This document shows, in pieces, positions 5,480 through 6,615 of a DNA stretch of 6,615 nt (the first letter of the stretch is position 1; each line of letters begins with the position of its first letter). Source of the stretch: Anaerolineae bacterium (GTDB lineage: Bacteria; Chloroflexota; Anaerolineae; Promineifilales; Promineifilaceae). A program made the position numbers and the translations under genes. The stretch is from contig JACSSI010000279.1 of NCBI GenBank assembly GCA_014879345.1, positions 1-6,615 on the forward strand, written 5' to 3'. Below the pieces are notes generated by a model, which searched no databases, was not told where the DNA came from, and saw only the letters and a program-made list of their open reading frames with translations.

Positions 5480-6145
5480 GTGAAGACTGTGACAAGCAAC
5501 CATAAACAAACCACCCGTGACGTTATTTTGCATACCTTAAAATCCTCTAATCAATTAAAGGTTGAGGAGTTAGCTGAGGCTGCCGATGTGTCTCCGGTGA
5601 CAGTGCGTCACCATCTCAATTCGTTGCAAGCAGATGGGTTGATTGAGGTTTCTAGTATACGGCGGAAGGTAGGACGGCCGTTTTACGTCTATAGTCTCAG
5701 CGAAGGTGGTCATGAGCTTTTCCCCAAGAAATATGTCCATCTCACCAACATGCTCCTGGATGAATTAAAATTGCATCTGCCGGAAGAGCAAGTCAACGAA
5801 CTATTTGGCAATGCCGTTCAGCGCATTGTAGAAGAACATCGTTCACAGTTTGATAAATTGCCATTTGAAGCACGGCTAACCTACCTCATGGACATGCTGG
5901 CCGATGAAGGCTTCTTGGCAAAATGGGAAAAAACAGACGTAGGTGAAGAATACAAAATCATCCAATACAGTTGTCCCTACCTCTCTGTGGGTGCCAAGCA
6001 TGATGAAGTGTGTACCCTTGATAAGGAACTTATCATCAGCGTCATGCAAAAACCCATCAGTCAACAAAGTTGTATGCTCGAAGGGGATGAATGTTGTCAA
6101 TTTACAATTTCAAGCCAAACGATTGATTTGGTTGATATTAATTAG
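5480..6145 (+). CDS. sufR: SufR-like winged-helix Fe-S cluster-sensing transcriptional repressor
   Basis: Probable regulator of the divergent suf operon. From a GTG start it has 221 residues. A DeoR/ArsR-like winged helix lies near residues 8-75, with recognition region ELAEAADVSPVTVRHHLNSL (30-49) and wing RRKVGRPFYVYSL (61-73). The C-terminal part carries Cys165 in SCPYL, Cys178, Cys198 and Cys205/Cys206, in spacing C-X12-C-X19-C-X6-CC. Cyanobacterial and mycobacterial SufR bind an Fe-S cluster through a similar C-terminal cysteine set, and Cys165, Cys178 and Cys206 are my best candidates here. I chose GTG at 5480 because AAAGGA (5466-5471) is well placed upstream and the longer in-frame reading begins inside the -35 box. 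The divergent, back-to-back promoter layout suggests repression of both itself and sufCBD when clusters are plentiful. It heads a two-gene unit with the DUF59 gene. Confidence 0.85.
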   Translation: MKTVTSNHKQTTRDVILHTLKSSNQLKVEELAEAADVSPVTVRHHLNSLQADGLIEVSSIRRKVGRPFYVYSLSEGGHELFPKKYVHLTNMLLDELKLHLPEEQVNELFGNAVQRIVEEHRSQFDKLPFEARLTYLMDMLADEGFLAKWEKTDVGEEYKIIQYSCPYLSVGAKHDEVCTLDKELIISVMQKPISQQSCMLEGDECCQFTISSQTIDLVDIN

Positions 6146-6152
6146 GTGAAAC

Positions 6153-6458
6153 ATGGTTACTAGTAAAGAAGAAGAACTTGTGGAAGTATTACGCTCCGTT
6201 ATTGACCCGGAAATCGGGATGAATGTGGTGGAATTAGGCCTTATACGCCAAACTGACATCAATGAAGAGGAAAACTCTGCCAAAGTCACAATGATTTTGA
6301 CAACGCCATTTTGCCCTTATGGGCCGCAGATGATTGAGCAGGTTCGCTCCGTTGCCAGCACCGTCATGGAAGGCGGCGTTGAAGTAGAAATCGGCACTGA
6401 ATTGTGGGATCCGTCTATGATGGAAGAAGGTGCCGGTGGTGATTGGGGTCTATTCTAA
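6153..6458 (+). CDS. Metal-sulfur cluster assembly factor, MIP18/DUF59 family (SufT-like)
   Basis: Small cytosolic protein of 101 residues from the family that includes bacterial SufT and eukaryotic MIP18/CIA2, which help mature or deliver Fe-S clusters. Family marks: EVLRSVIDPEIGMNVVELGL (11-30), MILTTPFCPYGPQM (47-60) with the conserved Cys54, and the C-terminal ELWDPSMMEEGAGGDWG (83-99). The start ATG lies 7 nt after the regulator stop. A modest AGGTGA overlaps that stop (from 6144), so translation is probably coupled. Co-transcription with the SufR-like gene puts it under Fe-S-responsive control. Related family members act in other pathways (for example the phenylacetate oxygenase PaaD), but the SUF context favours Fe-S maturation. 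The exact client proteins cannot be inferred. Confidence 0.92.
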   Translation: MVTSKEEELVEVLRSVIDPEIGMNVVELGLIRQTDINEEENSAKVTMILTTPFCPYGPQMIEQVRSVASTVMEGGVEVEIGTELWDPSMMEEGAGGDWGLF

Positions 6459-6481
6459 AGCCCGAAAATAAACCCGAGATC

Positions 6482-6517
6482 AAAAAAGACGATGGACAAT
6501 TGTCCATCGTCTTTTTT
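6482..6517. terminator. Bidirectional Rho-independent terminator (perfect palindrome)
   Basis: A perfect 36-bp palindrome: six A, a 24-bp GC-containing self-complementary core centred on AATT, then six T. As a hairpin it has a 10-bp core stem (GACGATGGAC with its complement), a 4-nt loop, and A and T tracts on both sides. It therefore has a U-tract in either direction. It lies 23 nt after the DUF59 stop and about 40 nt from the stop of the convergent minus-strand gene, serving both. Confidence 0.95.
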
Positions 6518-6555
6518 ATTTACAACTAGGCCTCTCCCCTGGAAAATTTCTCAGA

Positions 6556-6615
6556 CTAAGAAAACAAGCCGTACTTTGTAATCACATAAACAGCCCGCAC
6601 GCCATCTTTCCAGTT
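6556..6615 (-). CDS. C-terminal fragment of an unidentified convergent gene
   Basis: On the minus strand the frame is open from the window edge for 19 codons, reading NWKDGVRAVYVITKYGLFS, then TAG at 6558-6556. It looks coding: mixed hydrophobic and charged residues, ending just before a bidirectional terminator, as expected for a convergent gene. It is too short to assign to a family. The rest lies beyond the right edge. I cannot exclude that it is noncoding. Confidence 0.45.
   Translation of the reverse strand, partial: NWKDGVRAVYVITKYGLFS

Overview
The window holds a SUF-type iron-sulfur (Fe-S) cluster assembly locus from a bacterium of moderate GC content. The set comprises a SufR-like regulator transcribed away from a sufC-sufB-sufD operon, then a tandem-rhodanese sulfurtransferase and sufS, with a DUF59/MIP18 gene behind the regulator. 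This resembles Fe-S loci of cyanobacteria, actinobacteria and Chloroflexota. The sufC-B-D order, the mycobacterial-like rhodanese and the heptamer repeats between genes make a filamentous Chloroflexota-type organism my best guess. That placement is inference; nothing in the window proves it.

Layout, left to right. On the minus strand, reading from about 5350 down to 1: a near-consensus promoter, a leader of about 230 nt, sufC, sufB (one base after the sufC stop), a spacer built from two heptamer arrays, sufD, a strong intrinsic terminator, a two-domain sulfurtransferase, a third heptamer array containing an 18-bp perfect inverted repeat, and the first 129 codons of sufS, cut by the left edge. 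On the plus strand: a consensus extended -10 promoter, the SufR-like regulator from a GTG start, and a small MIP18/DUF59 protein. A perfect 36-bp palindrome follows and can terminate transcription in both directions. On its far side is the last 19 codons of an unidentified convergent minus-strand gene.

How the genes work together, from family knowledge: SufS takes sulfur from cysteine as a persulfide. SufB, SufC and SufD form the ATP-dependent scaffold on which the cluster is built. The DUF59 protein probably helps deliver or mature clusters. The SufR-like protein carries a C-terminal cysteine set that probably binds an Fe-S cluster, so it can sense cluster status and repress the divergent suf operon and itself. 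The sulfurtransferase could feed or accept persulfide sulfur; no sufE or sufU gene is visible.

No new enzymatic system is evident. The least explained signals are at DNA level. The palindromic octamer ACGGCCGT occurs seven times, in all three codon phases. Heptamer arrays stand directly before exactly the two genes that lack a Shine-Dalgarno sequence.
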